Positions 19,106 through 27,067 of a stretch of 64,000 bases of DNA are shown here, piece by piece (within the stretch, counting starts at the first letter, position 1; every line of letters starts with the position of its first letter). A program made the position numbers and the translations under genes. The stretch is taken from NCBI RefSeq assembly GCF_963517015.1, contig NZ_CAUQDV010000001.1, forward strand, positions 558,001-622,000, written 5' to 3'. The notes below the pieces were generated by a model that saw nothing but the letters and a program-made list of their open reading frames with translations, searched no databases and was not told where the DNA came from. Source of the DNA: an uncultured Devosia sp. GTDB lineage: Bacteria > Pseudomonadota > Alphaproteobacteria > Rhizobiales > Devosiaceae.

Positions 19106-19265
19106 GGGACGATCCTCGTCGGTGAGATGACGAGCGACTATGCCCAAAACAGACAGAAATTGGCGAGGTTTTTACGCGAGCGGTCCGGTGGCGCACATTG
19201 GGTGCATTGACCCGACTCTCAATGCCCTTTAGCCCTAGGCACACGAGAACAAAGGAGGAATGCCG

Positions 19266-20327
19266 ATGGAATATCGCTATCTGGGCCGGTCAGGCCTGAA
19301 GGTTTCGACGCTGACCATGGGCACGATGACCTTTGGCGGCTCGGAAAAGATCGGCAATAGTGCGCAGGGGGACGCGACGCGGCAGATCGACATGTGTCTC
19401 GATGCCGGGATCAACCTGCTCGACACGGCCAATGTCTATAATGCCGGCGTGTCCGAAGAGATGATCGGCGTGGCGCTGAGCGAGAATGGCCGCCGCGACA
19501 GGACGCTGGTAGCGACGAAAGTGCGCTTCAAGATGGGCGAGGGTCCCAACGAAATCGGCCTTTCTCGGCATCACATCATTGAGCAATGCAAGGCCAGCCT
19601 CAAGCGGCTCAAGACCGACCATATCGACCTCTACCAGGTACACGAGTGGGATGGGATGACGCCGATCGAGGAGACGATGGAGGCGCTGGATACGCTCGTG
19701 CGCCATGGCCATGTGCGCTATATCGGCTGTTCCAACTATTCTGGCTGGCATATTTCCAAGGCGCTGGCGGCGGCGAAGGAACGGGCCGGCGAGCGCTTCG
19801 TCAGCCAGCAGATTCACTACACGCTGCATTCGCGCGAAGCCGAATATGAACTGGTGCCGATTTCGCAGGACCAGGGCCTGGGCGTCCTGATCTGGTCGCC
19901 ATTGGCCGGCGGGTTGCTGTCGGGTAAGTATCGTCGCGATGGCGGACCGGATTCCGGTCGCCATGTCGGCGGGTTCCGCGAGCCACCGGTGCCCGATTGG
20001 GATCGGCTTTATGACATTGTCGACGTGCTGGTGGCCATCGCCGGAGAGCGCGGCGTGTCCGGGGCACAGGTTGCGCTCGCCTGGCTTCTGGGCCGGCCGG
20101 GTGTGACGTCGGTGATCATCGGCGGGCGGAGCGACGCGCAGTTCCAGGACAATCTCAAGGCGGCCGAACTCAAGCTGAGCGCCGAAGAGCGTGGCCGGCT
20201 CGATGCGGTCAGCCAGCCGCCGCTGCTCTATCCCTATTGGCATCAGACCTTTACCGCGCATGACCGGCTCGGGCCGGCTGACCGCGACCTGCTCACCCCC
20301 TATGTGGAAGACTTCAAACGTGGCTGA
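19266..20327 (+). CDS. Aldo/keto reductase
   Basis: A 353-residue NADPH-dependent oxidoreductase. The catalytic tetrad is visible: Asp and Tyr in LLDTANVYNAGVSE, Lys in VATKVRF and His in YQVHEWDG. The TIM-barrel end GRPGVTSVIIGGRS carries the cofactor-binding part. Two ATGs lie six bases apart. AGGAGG (19253-19258) is seven bases before the second (19266) and too close to the first, so I chose 19266. The next gene starts inside its last codons. The substrate is unknown. Confidence 0.92.
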   Translation: MEYRYLGRSGLKVSTLTMGTMTFGGSEKIGNSAQGDATRQIDMCLDAGINLLDTANVYNAGVSEEMIGVALSENGRRDRTLVATKVRFKMGEGPNEIGLSRHHIIEQCKASLKRLKTDHIDLYQVHEWDGMTPIEETMEALDTLVRHGHVRYIGCSNYSGWHISKALAAAKERAGERFVSQQIHYTLHSREAEYELVPISQDQGLGVLIWSPLAGGLLSGKYRRDGGPDSGRHVGGFREPPVPDWDRLYDIVDVLVAIAGERGVSGAQVALAWLLGRPGVTSVIIGGRSDAQFQDNLKAAELKLSAEERGRLDAVSQPPLLYPYWHQTFTAHDRLGPADRDLLTPYVEDFKRG

Positions 20328-21003
20328 CCATCTCTTCGAACCCCATGCACCGGTTTCCATTCCGATCGCCCGCGGCGGGCTGTTTGCCGTGCGTCGCGTC
20401 TATTGCGTCGGGCGCAACTATGTCGAGCACATCAAGGAGATGGGCAATGACACGCGCGAGCCGCCCTTTTTCTTCGCCAAGCCGGCCGATGCGGTCGTGG
20501 TGGGTGGCGCGAGCATTCCCTATCCGCCCAAGACCGAGGATTTCCATCACGAGATCGAGCTGGTCGTGGCTATCGGCAAGGATGGATCGGATATCGCCGT
20601 CGCGGATGCGCTCAGCCATGTCTATGGCTATGCGGCGGGTCTCGACATGACGCGGCGTGACCTGCAGGCCACGGCCAAGAAGGCCGGGCGCCCCTGGGAA
20701 ATGTCCAAGGCTTTCGACTTTTCCGCGCCGATCGGCACGATCGAGCCGGCCGAGGCGATCGGGCATCCGGACAGAGGTGCGATCCGTTTCACCGTCAATG
20801 GCGAGCTGCGTCAACAGGGCGATCTCAACGAGCAGATCTGGTCGGTGGCCGAATCCATCGCCTATCTCAGTCAGTTCGTGACGCTGCGGGCTGGTGACCT
20901 GATTATGACCGGCACACCGGCCGGAGTGGGCGCGGTGAACAAGGGCGATGTGCTGGAAGGCACGATCGAAGGTGTGGGCAGTGTCAGGACGACGATCGTC
21001 TGA
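20320..21003 (+). CDS. Fumarylacetoacetate hydrolase family protein
   Basis: A 227-residue FAH-fold hydrolase or isomerase. Features include VYCVGRNYVEHIKEMG, PPFFFAKPADAVV, the metal-ligand stretch FHHEIELVVAIG, GLDMTRRDLQ and the end motif LIMTGTPAGVG. The layout most resembles fumarylpyruvate hydrolases. I use the GTG at 20320, which has GGAAG upstream and overlaps the aldo/keto reductase by eight bases; an ATG at 20302 is possible. Its TGA overlaps the next ATG by one base. Exact substrate is not provable here. Confidence 0.88.
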   Translation: MADHLFEPHAPVSIPIARGGLFAVRRVYCVGRNYVEHIKEMGNDTREPPFFFAKPADAVVVGGASIPYPPKTEDFHHEIELVVAIGKDGSDIAVADALSHVYGYAAGLDMTRRDLQATAKKAGRPWEMSKAFDFSAPIGTIEPAEAIGHPDRGAIRFTVNGELRQQGDLNEQIWSVAESIAYLSQFVTLRAGDLIMTGTPAGVGAVNKGDVLEGTIEGVGSVRTTIV

Positions 21004-22091
21004 TGCCGGTCTGGTCGCCTCAGCAGGATGCCGCGCTCCAGGCCGTTTCGGCTTGGCTCAAGGACAAGAACGGGCCGCAGGTGTTTCGCCTGTTCGGCTG
21101 GGCCGGCACGGGCAAGTCGACGCTGGCCGTGCATCTGGCGCAGGATATCCGCTCGGTCAAATATGCGGCGTTTACCGGCAAGGCGGCGCTCGTCATGCGC
21201 AAGCGCGGCTGCAAGGGTGCGCAGACCATTCACTCGCTGATCTATACCCTGGTCAGCGAGAATGATGGCGAGCCGCGCTTCGTGCTGGACGACGAGAGCC
21301 CGGCGGCGGATGCCGATCTCATCGTCATCGACGAAGTTTCCATGGTCGACGAGCAACTCGGCAGGGACCTGTTGAGCTTTGGCGTCAAGGTGCTGGTGCT
21401 GGGCGACCCCTTCCAGCTGCCGCCGGTGCAGGGGGCGGGTTTTTTCACCGCCGAAGAGCCTGACATCATGTTGACGGAGATCCATCGCCAGGCGGCGGAC
21501 AATCCGATCATCCACCTTTCCATGCAGGTGCGTGAGGGCGGGTTCCTGGAGCGCGGCAGCTATGGCGAGTCGATCGTGGTTGGTCGCGACAATGTCGATC
21601 GCAATGCGGTGCTTGAGGCCGATCAAGTGCTGGTGGGGCGCAACAAGACACGGCTGCAATATAATGATCGGCTGCGCGAGCTGAAGGGATTGCCGTTTCA
21701 CGAGCCGGTGCTGGGCGACCGCATGGTCTGTCTCAGAAACAATCCGCGCAAGAAGCTGCTCAATGGGCAGATCTGGATCGTGACCGAGGCGACGCGGCGG
21801 ACGAACGGAAAATGGTCGCTCTTGCTCGGTGCCGACGAGGGCAAGGGCGAGGCGAAGGTTTTGACGCACAAGGCATTTTTCTCGGGCGAGGAAGATGCGA
21901 TGAGCTGGCAGGAGCGTCGGCAGTATGACGAATTCACCTTCGGCTATTGCCTGACGGTGCACAAGGCCCAAGGCTCGCAATGGGATAATGTCTATCTGTT
22001 CGACGAGAGCTTCGTGTTCCGCGAGGAACGCGCGCGGTGGCTTTACACGGGCATTACGCGAGCGGCCGAAAAGATTACGGTCGTCAGCTGA
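21003..22091 (+). CDS. RecD-like superfamily 1 DNA helicase
   Basis: A 362-residue ATP-dependent helicase or nuclease-associated ATPase. Motif I is GWAGTGKST, motif II DLIVIDEVSMVDEQL, then LVLGDPFQLPPV (motif III). The C-terminal SF1 motifs are TVHKAQGSQWDNVYLFDE and RWLYTGITRAAEK. The length equals that of compact RecD2-like helicases without the N-terminal extension. It is translationally coupled to the FAH gene (TGATG), an odd pairing of DNA repair with metabolism. Confidence 0.9.
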   Translation: MPVWSPQQDAALQAVSAWLKDKNGPQVFRLFGWAGTGKSTLAVHLAQDIRSVKYAAFTGKAALVMRKRGCKGAQTIHSLIYTLVSENDGEPRFVLDDESPAADADLIVIDEVSMVDEQLGRDLLSFGVKVLVLGDPFQLPPVQGAGFFTAEEPDIMLTEIHRQAADNPIIHLSMQVREGGFLERGSYGESIVVGRDNVDRNAVLEADQVLVGRNKTRLQYNDRLRELKGLPFHEPVLGDRMVCLRNNPRKKLLNGQIWIVTEATRRTNGKWSLLLGADEGKGEAKVLTHKAFFSGEEDAMSWQERRQYDEFTFGYCLTVHKAQGSQWDNVYLFDESFVFREERARWLYTGITRAAEKITVVS

Positions 22092-22239
22092 GGCCATAAC
22101 AAAGCCAAAGTCGGACCTGCTCTGTCGACAAGCATGCTGGACGACTTCTTGCCAGCACGCTTGCGGATCAGATCGCCTTACACCATCTTGGCGATAGAGA
22201 TTTCCCGACAGGTTCGAACAGCGCTTTAGCGGAGGCAAA

Positions 22240-24648
22240 ATGCACCACGACACCCCCCTGATCACAACGATCGTCGCGGGTCTGGTGCTGGCCTATATCT
22301 TCGGCATGATCGCCAACCGGCTGAAAATGCCGCCGCTGGTCGGCTACCTGTTCGCCGGCATTTTGGTTGGCCCCAATACGCCCGGCTTCGTCGCCGATCA
22401 GGCGCTGGGGGCTGAACTGGCCGAACTCGGGGTGATCCTCCTGATGTTCGGCGTGGGCCTCCATTTTTCGCTGAAGGACCTGATGAGTGTGCGGGCGCTG
22501 GCGATTCCGGGCGCGCTGGTGCAGATCGGTTTTGCGACATTGCTGGGCCTCGGGCTCGGCATGGCGATGGGCTGGGGTGTGGGTGCGGGGCTGCTGTTCG
22601 GCCTGGCGCTGTCGGTGGCCTCCACCGTGGTGCTGCTCAAGGCCTTGCAGGACCGGCGCCTGATCGAGACCGAGCGTGGGCGGATCGCCGTGGGCTGGCT
22701 GATCGTTGAAGACCTAGCCATGGTTCTGGCGCTGGTCTTGATCCCGGCCATTGCCAGCATCAATGGCACGGATACCGGCATCCATGATCCCTTCGTATCC
22801 TTTGTCGAGCGGCTGATTGGCGGTCCGGTGGGCATCTGGGGTGTCCTCGCGCTAACCGTGGTCAAGCTTGCCGCTTTCGTCGGCTTCATGCTGGTGGTGG
22901 GGCGGCGGATCATTCCCTGGGCGCTGCATGGCACGGCACATACCGGCAGCCGCGAATTGTTCCGCCTGGCCGTGCTGGCGATCGCGCTGGGCGTCGCGCT
23001 GGGGTCGTCGGTGCTGTTTGGCGTGTCATTGGCGCTGGGTGCCTTCTTTGCCGGCATGATCCTTTCCGAGAGCGAACTCTCGCACCGGGCGGCCAATGAA
23101 ACGCTGCCGCTGCGCGACGCCTTTGCCGTGCTGTTCTTCGTGTCGGTGGGCATGCTGTTCGACCCCTCGATCATCCTGACCAATCCGCTGCCGGTGCTGG
23201 CGACGGTGTTCATCATCGTCATCGGCAAGTCGTTGGCCGCCTTTGGCATCGTGCTGCTGTTCAAACGGCCGGTGGGGACGGCGCTGACCATTTCGGCTTC
23301 GCTGGCGCAGATCGGCGAATTCTCCTTCATCCTCGCCAGCATGGGCGTGTCGCTGGCCATCTTGCCGCCCGAGGGGCAGGACCTGATCCTCGCCGGCGCG
23401 CTGATTTCCATCGTGCTCAATCCGGTGACTTTCTTCGTGCTCGACCTGATCCGGCCGCGGCTGGAAGCGCGTGCCGCTTCGCGCAAGGCCGAACCAGCTG
23501 TGGGCGAGGGCGTGCGGATCGAGCCGACCGAGACCAGCGCAGCAGCCGAAGGCCCGTTGACCACGGACATGCCCAATATGGCGCCGGGCGACATCGGGGC
23601 GCATGCCGATGACGAGGATATGGACAAGCCGACGCGGCTGGCCGACCACACCGTTCTCGTCGGTTATGGCCAGGTTGGGCGTGTCGTCGCCGACGGGCTC
23701 AAGGCAGCCGATGTGCCGGTGCTGGTGATCGAGGATTCCGACAAGGACGTCGCGGCGGCGCGGGCGGCGGGGCTCGAGGTGATGTTTGGCAATGGCGCCA
23801 GCAGCGACTTGTTGAAACTGGCCAATATTGCCGGGGCGCGGTCGCTGATGGTGGCGATCTCCAACGGTTTCGAAGCCGGTACGGTCTGCGAAATGGGCCG
23901 CAAGATGAACAAGGGCATCCGCATCATCGCCCGGGCCTATTCGGAAGAAGAAGACGCCTATCTACGCAATCTGGGTGCCAATATCGTCATTCGTGGCGAG
24001 CGCGAAATCGGCATGGGCATGCTGGCCTATGCGCGCGGCGAAGTGGGCGAGAGCAAGGATAGTGGCGAAGTCATCCCGCCAGAGCCCAGGCTGCCAGTTG
24101 CGGAAAACCTGTTGGCCAAGGCGGCCGGCGGGCCGGTGATCGATGCTGCGGCGGTGACGACAGCCGTGGTAGCGACGGAAACGCTTTTCGAGGCTGAAGT
24201 CGTGCCGATTGCCGACGCCGAGGTTGTTGCCGTTGGCGAGCCCCATGTGGTGGAGCCCCTGGCCGACGATCCGGTGGTGATCGAGGCGGTGGAGTCCGCC
24301 ACCAGTCCGGAGACTGTGATCGTTCTGCCAGCCCCTGAACAGGCAGCCGAGGAGGCCGCGCAGCTTGAGAGCGTGGCGGCAACGCCCGCGGTGGGCGAGG
24401 CACCGTCCGAGGCGGACGAAGTCGTGTCGGAGCCGGTCGAAGAAGAGCCAGTTGTTGAACAGTCCAGCGAAGTGCCTGCGTCCGTCGACGAGCCTGTGGC
24501 AATCGTTGACGGTCAGGACGACGCTGTGACTGACAAAGACGACGTTGCGCCGGACGAACCTGCCCCGGAGCCCGAAAGCGACGAGGCGGAGGAGGCTGAA
24601 AAGCCGGCCGGGACCGTGCCGCCGGTCGTGCCCGAACCCAAGGTGTAA
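22240..24648 (+). CDS. ybaL: Kef/YbaL-type cation:proton antiporter with RCK domain
   Basis: An 802-residue CPA2-family transporter. Residues about 8-400 form a multi-helix exchanger with the typical stretches VGYLFAGILVGPNTPGF, EDLAMVLALVLIPA and SLAQIGEFSFILA. A Rossmann RCK_N domain follows (about 467-590; VLVGYGQVGRVVADGL). It should exchange K+ or Na+ for protons at the inner membrane. The last 200 residues are a low-complexity tail rich in Ala, Val, Pro and Glu, not part of the family core. GGAGG five bases before ATG 22240 supports the start. The upstream 148 bases hold no recognised signal. Confidence 0.9.
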   Translation: MHHDTPLITTIVAGLVLAYIFGMIANRLKMPPLVGYLFAGILVGPNTPGFVADQALGAELAELGVILLMFGVGLHFSLKDLMSVRALAIPGALVQIGFATLLGLGLGMAMGWGVGAGLLFGLALSVASTVVLLKALQDRRLIETERGRIAVGWLIVEDLAMVLALVLIPAIASINGTDTGIHDPFVSFVERLIGGPVGIWGVLALTVVKLAAFVGFMLVVGRRIIPWALHGTAHTGSRELFRLAVLAIALGVALGSSVLFGVSLALGAFFAGMILSESELSHRAANETLPLRDAFAVLFFVSVGMLFDPSIILTNPLPVLATVFIIVIGKSLAAFGIVLLFKRPVGTALTISASLAQIGEFSFILASMGVSLAILPPEGQDLILAGALISIVLNPVTFFVLDLIRPRLEARAASRKAEPAVGEGVRIEPTETSAAAEGPLTTDMPNMAPGDIGAHADDEDMDKPTRLADHTVLVGYGQVGRVVADGLKAADVPVLVIEDSDKDVAAARAAGLEVMFGNGASSDLLKLANIAGARSLMVAISNGFEAGTVCEMGRKMNKGIRIIARAYSEEEDAYLRNLGANIVIRGEREIGMGMLAYARGEVGESKDSGEVIPPEPRLPVAENLLAKAAGGPVIDAAAVTTAVVATETLFEAEVVPIADAEVVAVGEPHVVEPLADDPVVIEAVESATSPETVIVLPAPEQAAEEAAQLESVAATPAVGEAPSEADEVVSEPVEEEPVVEQSSEVPASVDEPVAIVDGQDDAVTDKDDVAPDEPAPEPESDEAEEAEKPAGTVPPVVPEPKV

Positions 24649-24732
24649 GCCTTGTCAAAAATTTAGGGGCGGGCGCATATTGTTTGGGCGACCGCGCCGA
24701 GGCATTGGCGGTCGGGGGTGAGCCGTTAGTCG

Positions 24733-25161
24733 ATGATTTCGCAAAAAGCCAAATATGCGCTGCGGGCGCTGGTTTCTCTGGCTCGCAGCGGGCGGGAGCA
24801 GTCGATGATGATCGGCGAAATCTCCAGGCAGCAGGCCATTCCCAAGAAGTTTCTCGAGCAGATCCTGCTTGAACTCAAGCGCGCCGGCTTTGTCGACAGC
24901 CGGCGCGGCCGGGCCGGTGGTTATGTGCTGCTCAAGGCGCCCGAGGAGATCATGTATGGCGAGGTGTTGCGGCTGATCGACGGGCCGATCGCGCCGCTGC
25001 CCTGCCTTTCCAAGATTGCCTATCGCAAATGCGAGGATTGCCGCGACGAAGCGGCGTGTGAAATCCGGCATGTGTTCGAGCGGGTGACGCTTGCCACACG
25101 GGCGGTGCTGGACAAGACGAGCCTGGCGGATTCGCTGCGGCTGGAGGATTTGCCGGTCTAA
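24733..25161 (+). CDS. Rrf2 family transcriptional regulator
   Basis: A 142-residue winged-helix regulator. The N-terminus MISQKAKYALRALVSLA and the recognition region QQAIPKKFLEQILLELKRAG are classic Rrf2. The wing is RRGRAGGYVLL. The C-terminal part contains CLSK followed by KCEDCRDEAACEIR, giving cysteines that could hold an iron-sulfur cluster, as in RirA, IscR or NsrR. The spacing does not let me assign it to one of those. It stands alone between ybaL and a repeat-rich gap. Confidence 0.88.
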   Translation: MISQKAKYALRALVSLARSGREQSMMIGEISRQQAIPKKFLEQILLELKRAGFVDSRRGRAGGYVLLKAPEEIMYGEVLRLIDGPIAPLPCLSKIAYRKCEDCRDEAACEIRHVFERVTLATRAVLDKTSLADSLRLEDLPV

Positions 25162-25163
25162 GG

Positions 25164-25203
25164 GGATACCCCCTCCTATCCTCCCCCTGATAGGGGGAGG
25201 GAC
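25164..25203 (+). repeat. Palindromic intergenic repeat, copy 1
   Basis: This unit contains a perfect stem, CCTCCCCC (25180-25187) / GGGGGAGG (25193-25200), with a five-base loop. It directly follows the Rrf2 gene and can serve as its transcript end. A second, diverged copy lies in inverted orientation at 25247-25286. The pair looks like a REP-type intergenic element; no transposase is nearby. Confidence 0.6.
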
Positions 25204-25246
25204 CGATCGAGTTTGAGTCCCGATCTAGCCAAACCCACCAGCCAAA

Positions 25247-25286
25247 TCCCTCGCCCTTTTCAGGGGGAGGTTAGGTGGGGGTACTC
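25247..25286 (-). repeat. Palindromic intergenic repeat, copy 2 (inverted)
   Basis: On the minus strand this unit reads as a diverged copy of 25164-25203, sharing TACCCCC, CCT, CCTCCCCCTGA and GAGGGA in register. Its palindrome is imperfect. It ends three bases beyond the purU stop codon and probably doubles as the purU transcript end. Confidence 0.55.
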
Positions 25287-25288
25287 TT

Positions 25289-26143
25289 TCACCCAAACAC
25301 CACGGTCTTCCGCCCGTTCAGCATCACGCGATTTTCCAGATGCAGCTTGACTGCACGGGCCAGGACGCGGCTTTCGATGTCGCGGCCGGCGGCGACGAGG
25401 TCATCGGGGCTGAGGGCATGGGTGACGCGGGCAGTGTCCTGCTCGATGATCGGGCCTTCGTCGAGATCGGGCGTCACGTAGTGGGCGGTGGCACCGATGA
25501 TCTTGACGCCGCGCTCATGGGCCTGGTGGTAGGGCTTGGCCCCCTTGAAGCTCGGGAGGAAGGAGTGATGGATATTGATGACCTGGCCGAAGAGTCGGGT
25601 CGACAGATTATCGCTCAGCACCTGCATGTAGCGGGCGAGCACGACGAGGTCGGCGCCACTCTGCTTGACGAGGGCCAGGACCTGCTCTTCCTGGCTCGCC
25701 TTGGTGTCCTTGGTCACCGGCAGCAGATGGAAGGGGATGGAGGCATCCTCGGCGATCTTTTGCGCGTCCGGATGGTTGGAAATGATCGCTGCGACCTCGG
25801 CGTCGAGCCAGCCGACACGGATCTGATAGAGCAGATGCAGCAGGGTGTGGTCGAATTTGCTGACGAGAATAACCACGCGCTTCTTGCGGCTCTGGTCGGC
25901 CAGCGTGGTCTTCATCGAGAAGCGCTCGATCGGCGACTTCAGCGCGCGCTCGATGGCGTCGCGATTGACACCTTCGGGCGCTGTGAAGGCCAGGCGCATG
26001 AAGAAAGTGCCCGTCTCCTGGTCCCAGAACTGGTTGCTCTCGGCAATATTGGCATTGAGCGCGGCCAGTTCGGTGGTGATGGCGGCAACAATGCCAGGCC
26101 GGTCGGCGCAGGATAGGGTCAGGACGAAATTGGCCGGGGACAT
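25289..26143 (-). CDS. purU: Formyltetrahydrofolate deformylase
   Basis: A 284-residue enzyme that hydrolyses 10-formyltetrahydrofolate to formate and tetrahydrofolate. The N-terminal ACT domain (LTLSCADRPGIVAAITTEL) binds regulators. The catalytic formyltransferase-like domain shows VVLARYMQVLS, IHHSFLPSFKGAKPYHQA and ATAHYVTPDLDEGPIIEQD, including the His and Asp expected for catalysis. The ATG at 26143 fits the family N-terminus; a longer open frame to 26203 is less likely. A sigma70-like promoter lies just upstream at 26175-26203. Confidence 0.95.
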   Translation of the reverse strand: MSPANFVLTLSCADRPGIVAAITTELAALNANIAESNQFWDQETGTFFMRLAFTAPEGVNRDAIERALKSPIERFSMKTTLADQSRKKRVVILVSKFDHTLLHLLYQIRVGWLDAEVAAIISNHPDAQKIAEDASIPFHLLPVTKDTKASQEEQVLALVKQSGADLVVLARYMQVLSDNLSTRLFGQVINIHHSFLPSFKGAKPYHQAHERGVKIIGATAHYVTPDLDEGPIIEQDTARVTHALSPDDLVAAGRDIESRVLARAVKLHLENRVMLNGRKTVVFG

Positions 26144-26174
26144 GGCTGCACTCACTCCACACTTGTCGGCCAGC

Positions 26175-26203
26175 GGTATCAATGGCTTGGGGAGTTTCGT
26201 CAA
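26175..26203 (-). promoter_or_regulatory. Candidate sigma70 promoter of purU
   Basis: On the minus strand TTGACG (26203-26198) is followed after exactly 17 bases by GATACC (26180-26175), 32 bases before the purU start. It lies downstream of the terminator at 26213-26241, so purU appears to be transcribed independently of the mini-gene and toxin-antitoxin pair. Confidence 0.5.
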
Positions 26204-26212
26204 GTGCGCAAG

Positions 26213-26241
26213 AAAAAGGGCCGTCCTGCGGGACGACCCTT
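26213..26241 (-). terminator. Intrinsic terminator after the mini-gene
   Basis: On the minus strand AAGGGTCGTCC (26241-26231), a four-base loop and GGACGGCCCTT (26226-26216) pair along 11 bases with one G-U wobble, followed by five T. It ends the transcript that carries the 23-codon mini-gene. Confidence 0.85.
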
Positions 26242-26280
26242 CCTGAGTATTATCGGCCTCGAGTGCCGAGGAGGTGAGTG

Positions 26281-26352
26281 CTAGCCGGAATAACTCCCAG
26301 ACAGCACCTCAAATCCATAGCCATCTTCGAGCACCAAAATCTCATTCGACAC
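26281..26352 (-). CDS. 23-residue mini-protein with a maximal Shine-Dalgarno
   Basis: A GTG-started frame of 24 codons (in-frame extension to an ATG at 26382 would give 33 residues). It begins MSNEILVLED and closes with VLSGSYSG just before TAG; the middle is Gly- and aromatic-rich. The leader reads AAGGAGGTGATCCA, complementary to the 3' end of 16S rRNA without a mismatch, with ideal spacing to the GTG. A terminator follows at 26213-26241. It lies 84 bases after the toxin gene stop, on the same strand. I do not recognise the peptide. It may be a small protein, a signal or modified-peptide precursor, or a leader. Confidence 0.55.
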   Translation of the reverse strand: MSNEILVLEDGYGFEVLSGSYSG

Positions 26353-26436
26353 TGGATCACCTCCTTCACGTTGGTTGAACATGAGAGGATGGTGCGCCCG
26401 AATGCCCGGTCTGTAAAGTCACAAAAGCTTCACGAT

Positions 26437-26739
26437 CTATTCGGGCCATTGCCCCTTCGGCCAGTCACGGGAGGTGTGGACGACACGCGTTATGACCAAG
26501 ATGTCCGGATTGTCGCGTAGTTCGTACAGAATGACATAGCGCAGGCCAGTCACGGACTTTTCATAGGCGTCAGGAATACGGCCGGGCCGCCCGATCGGCG
26601 CCCGCCCCAGTGAATTTCCTGCCATGCGGATTATGGCGGTGATATTCCGTGCCGCCTGGCTATTGTCCCTCGCGATGAAGTTGGCTTGCTTCTTCAGATC
26701 GTCCAATGCTCGCTTTGACCAGAGGACTGTTCGGTTCAT
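26437..26739 (-). CDS. ParE/RelE family toxin
   Basis: A 100-residue basic protein of the RelE/ParE fold. It begins TVLWSKRALDDLKKQANFIA and ends with the beta-strand set GLRYVILYELRDNPDILVITRVVHTSRDWP, which is typical of ParE toxins (DNA gyrase poisons), although RelE-like RNase activity cannot be excluded. Its ATG overlaps the stop of the upstream antitoxin gene by four bases, the usual arrangement with the antitoxin first. Confidence 0.88.
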   Translation of the reverse strand: MNRTVLWSKRALDDLKKQANFIARDNSQAARNITAIIRMAGNSLGRAPIGRPGRIPDAYEKSVTGLRYVILYELRDNPDILVITRVVHTSRDWPKGQWPE

Positions 26740-27005
26740 GCCCGGGCCTTCAGCCTGGCTTCTGCTTCGGCGATAACTGCCTCGACCTCATCCATCGCCT
26801 GCTCGTGCGGGATAAGTCGTCCGGCTGCGATGTCTTCCCTCGCCAGCTTGATCTCTTCGATCAGTGCGAGTTCGTGATCGGCATAGGCCGCGATAGCTTC
26901 GGCGGCCAGTGAAGCGATGCTGCGGCGGGTGTCGCTGGAGATCTGGTCGAGCTTTTCCTGAACGTCTGCAGGCAGATCGATGGTCAGAGATGTGCTGGTG
27001 GGCAT
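26736..27005 (-). CDS. ParD-like ribbon-helix-helix antitoxin
   Basis: An 89-residue protein. The N-terminus STSLTIDLPADVQEKLDQIS has the strand-helix pattern of ribbon-helix-helix DNA-binding antitoxins. The C-terminal half is helical and acidic (EEIKLAREDIAAGRLIPHEQ), suited to wrapping a toxin. It is coupled to the ParE-type toxin by a 4-base overlap. It should neutralise that toxin and repress the pair. It starts at the ATG at 27005; the long upstream open frame antisense to potI is not coding. Confidence 0.85.
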   Translation of the reverse strand: MPTSTSLTIDLPADVQEKLDQISSDTRRSIASLAAEAIAAYADHELALIEEIKLAREDIAAGRLIPHEQAMDEVEAVIAEAEARLKARA

Positions 27006-27067
27006 GGCTGGCTCCCCGATGGACACGGGAAGCCTATCATGACAGGCAGATCGGCAGAAGTCGGCTT

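Noticed and set aside
26281..26352. Mini-gene as PqqA or a lasso-peptide precursor
   Set aside because: There is an aromatic-Glu-Val stretch faintly like PqqA, but the E-x3-Y spacing is wrong and no pqqB-E or lasso maturation genes are present.
26352..26366. Plus-strand match to the 3' end of 16S rRNA
   Set aside because: It is only about 15 bases and has no flanking rRNA. It is better explained as the complement of a strong ribosome site on the minus strand.
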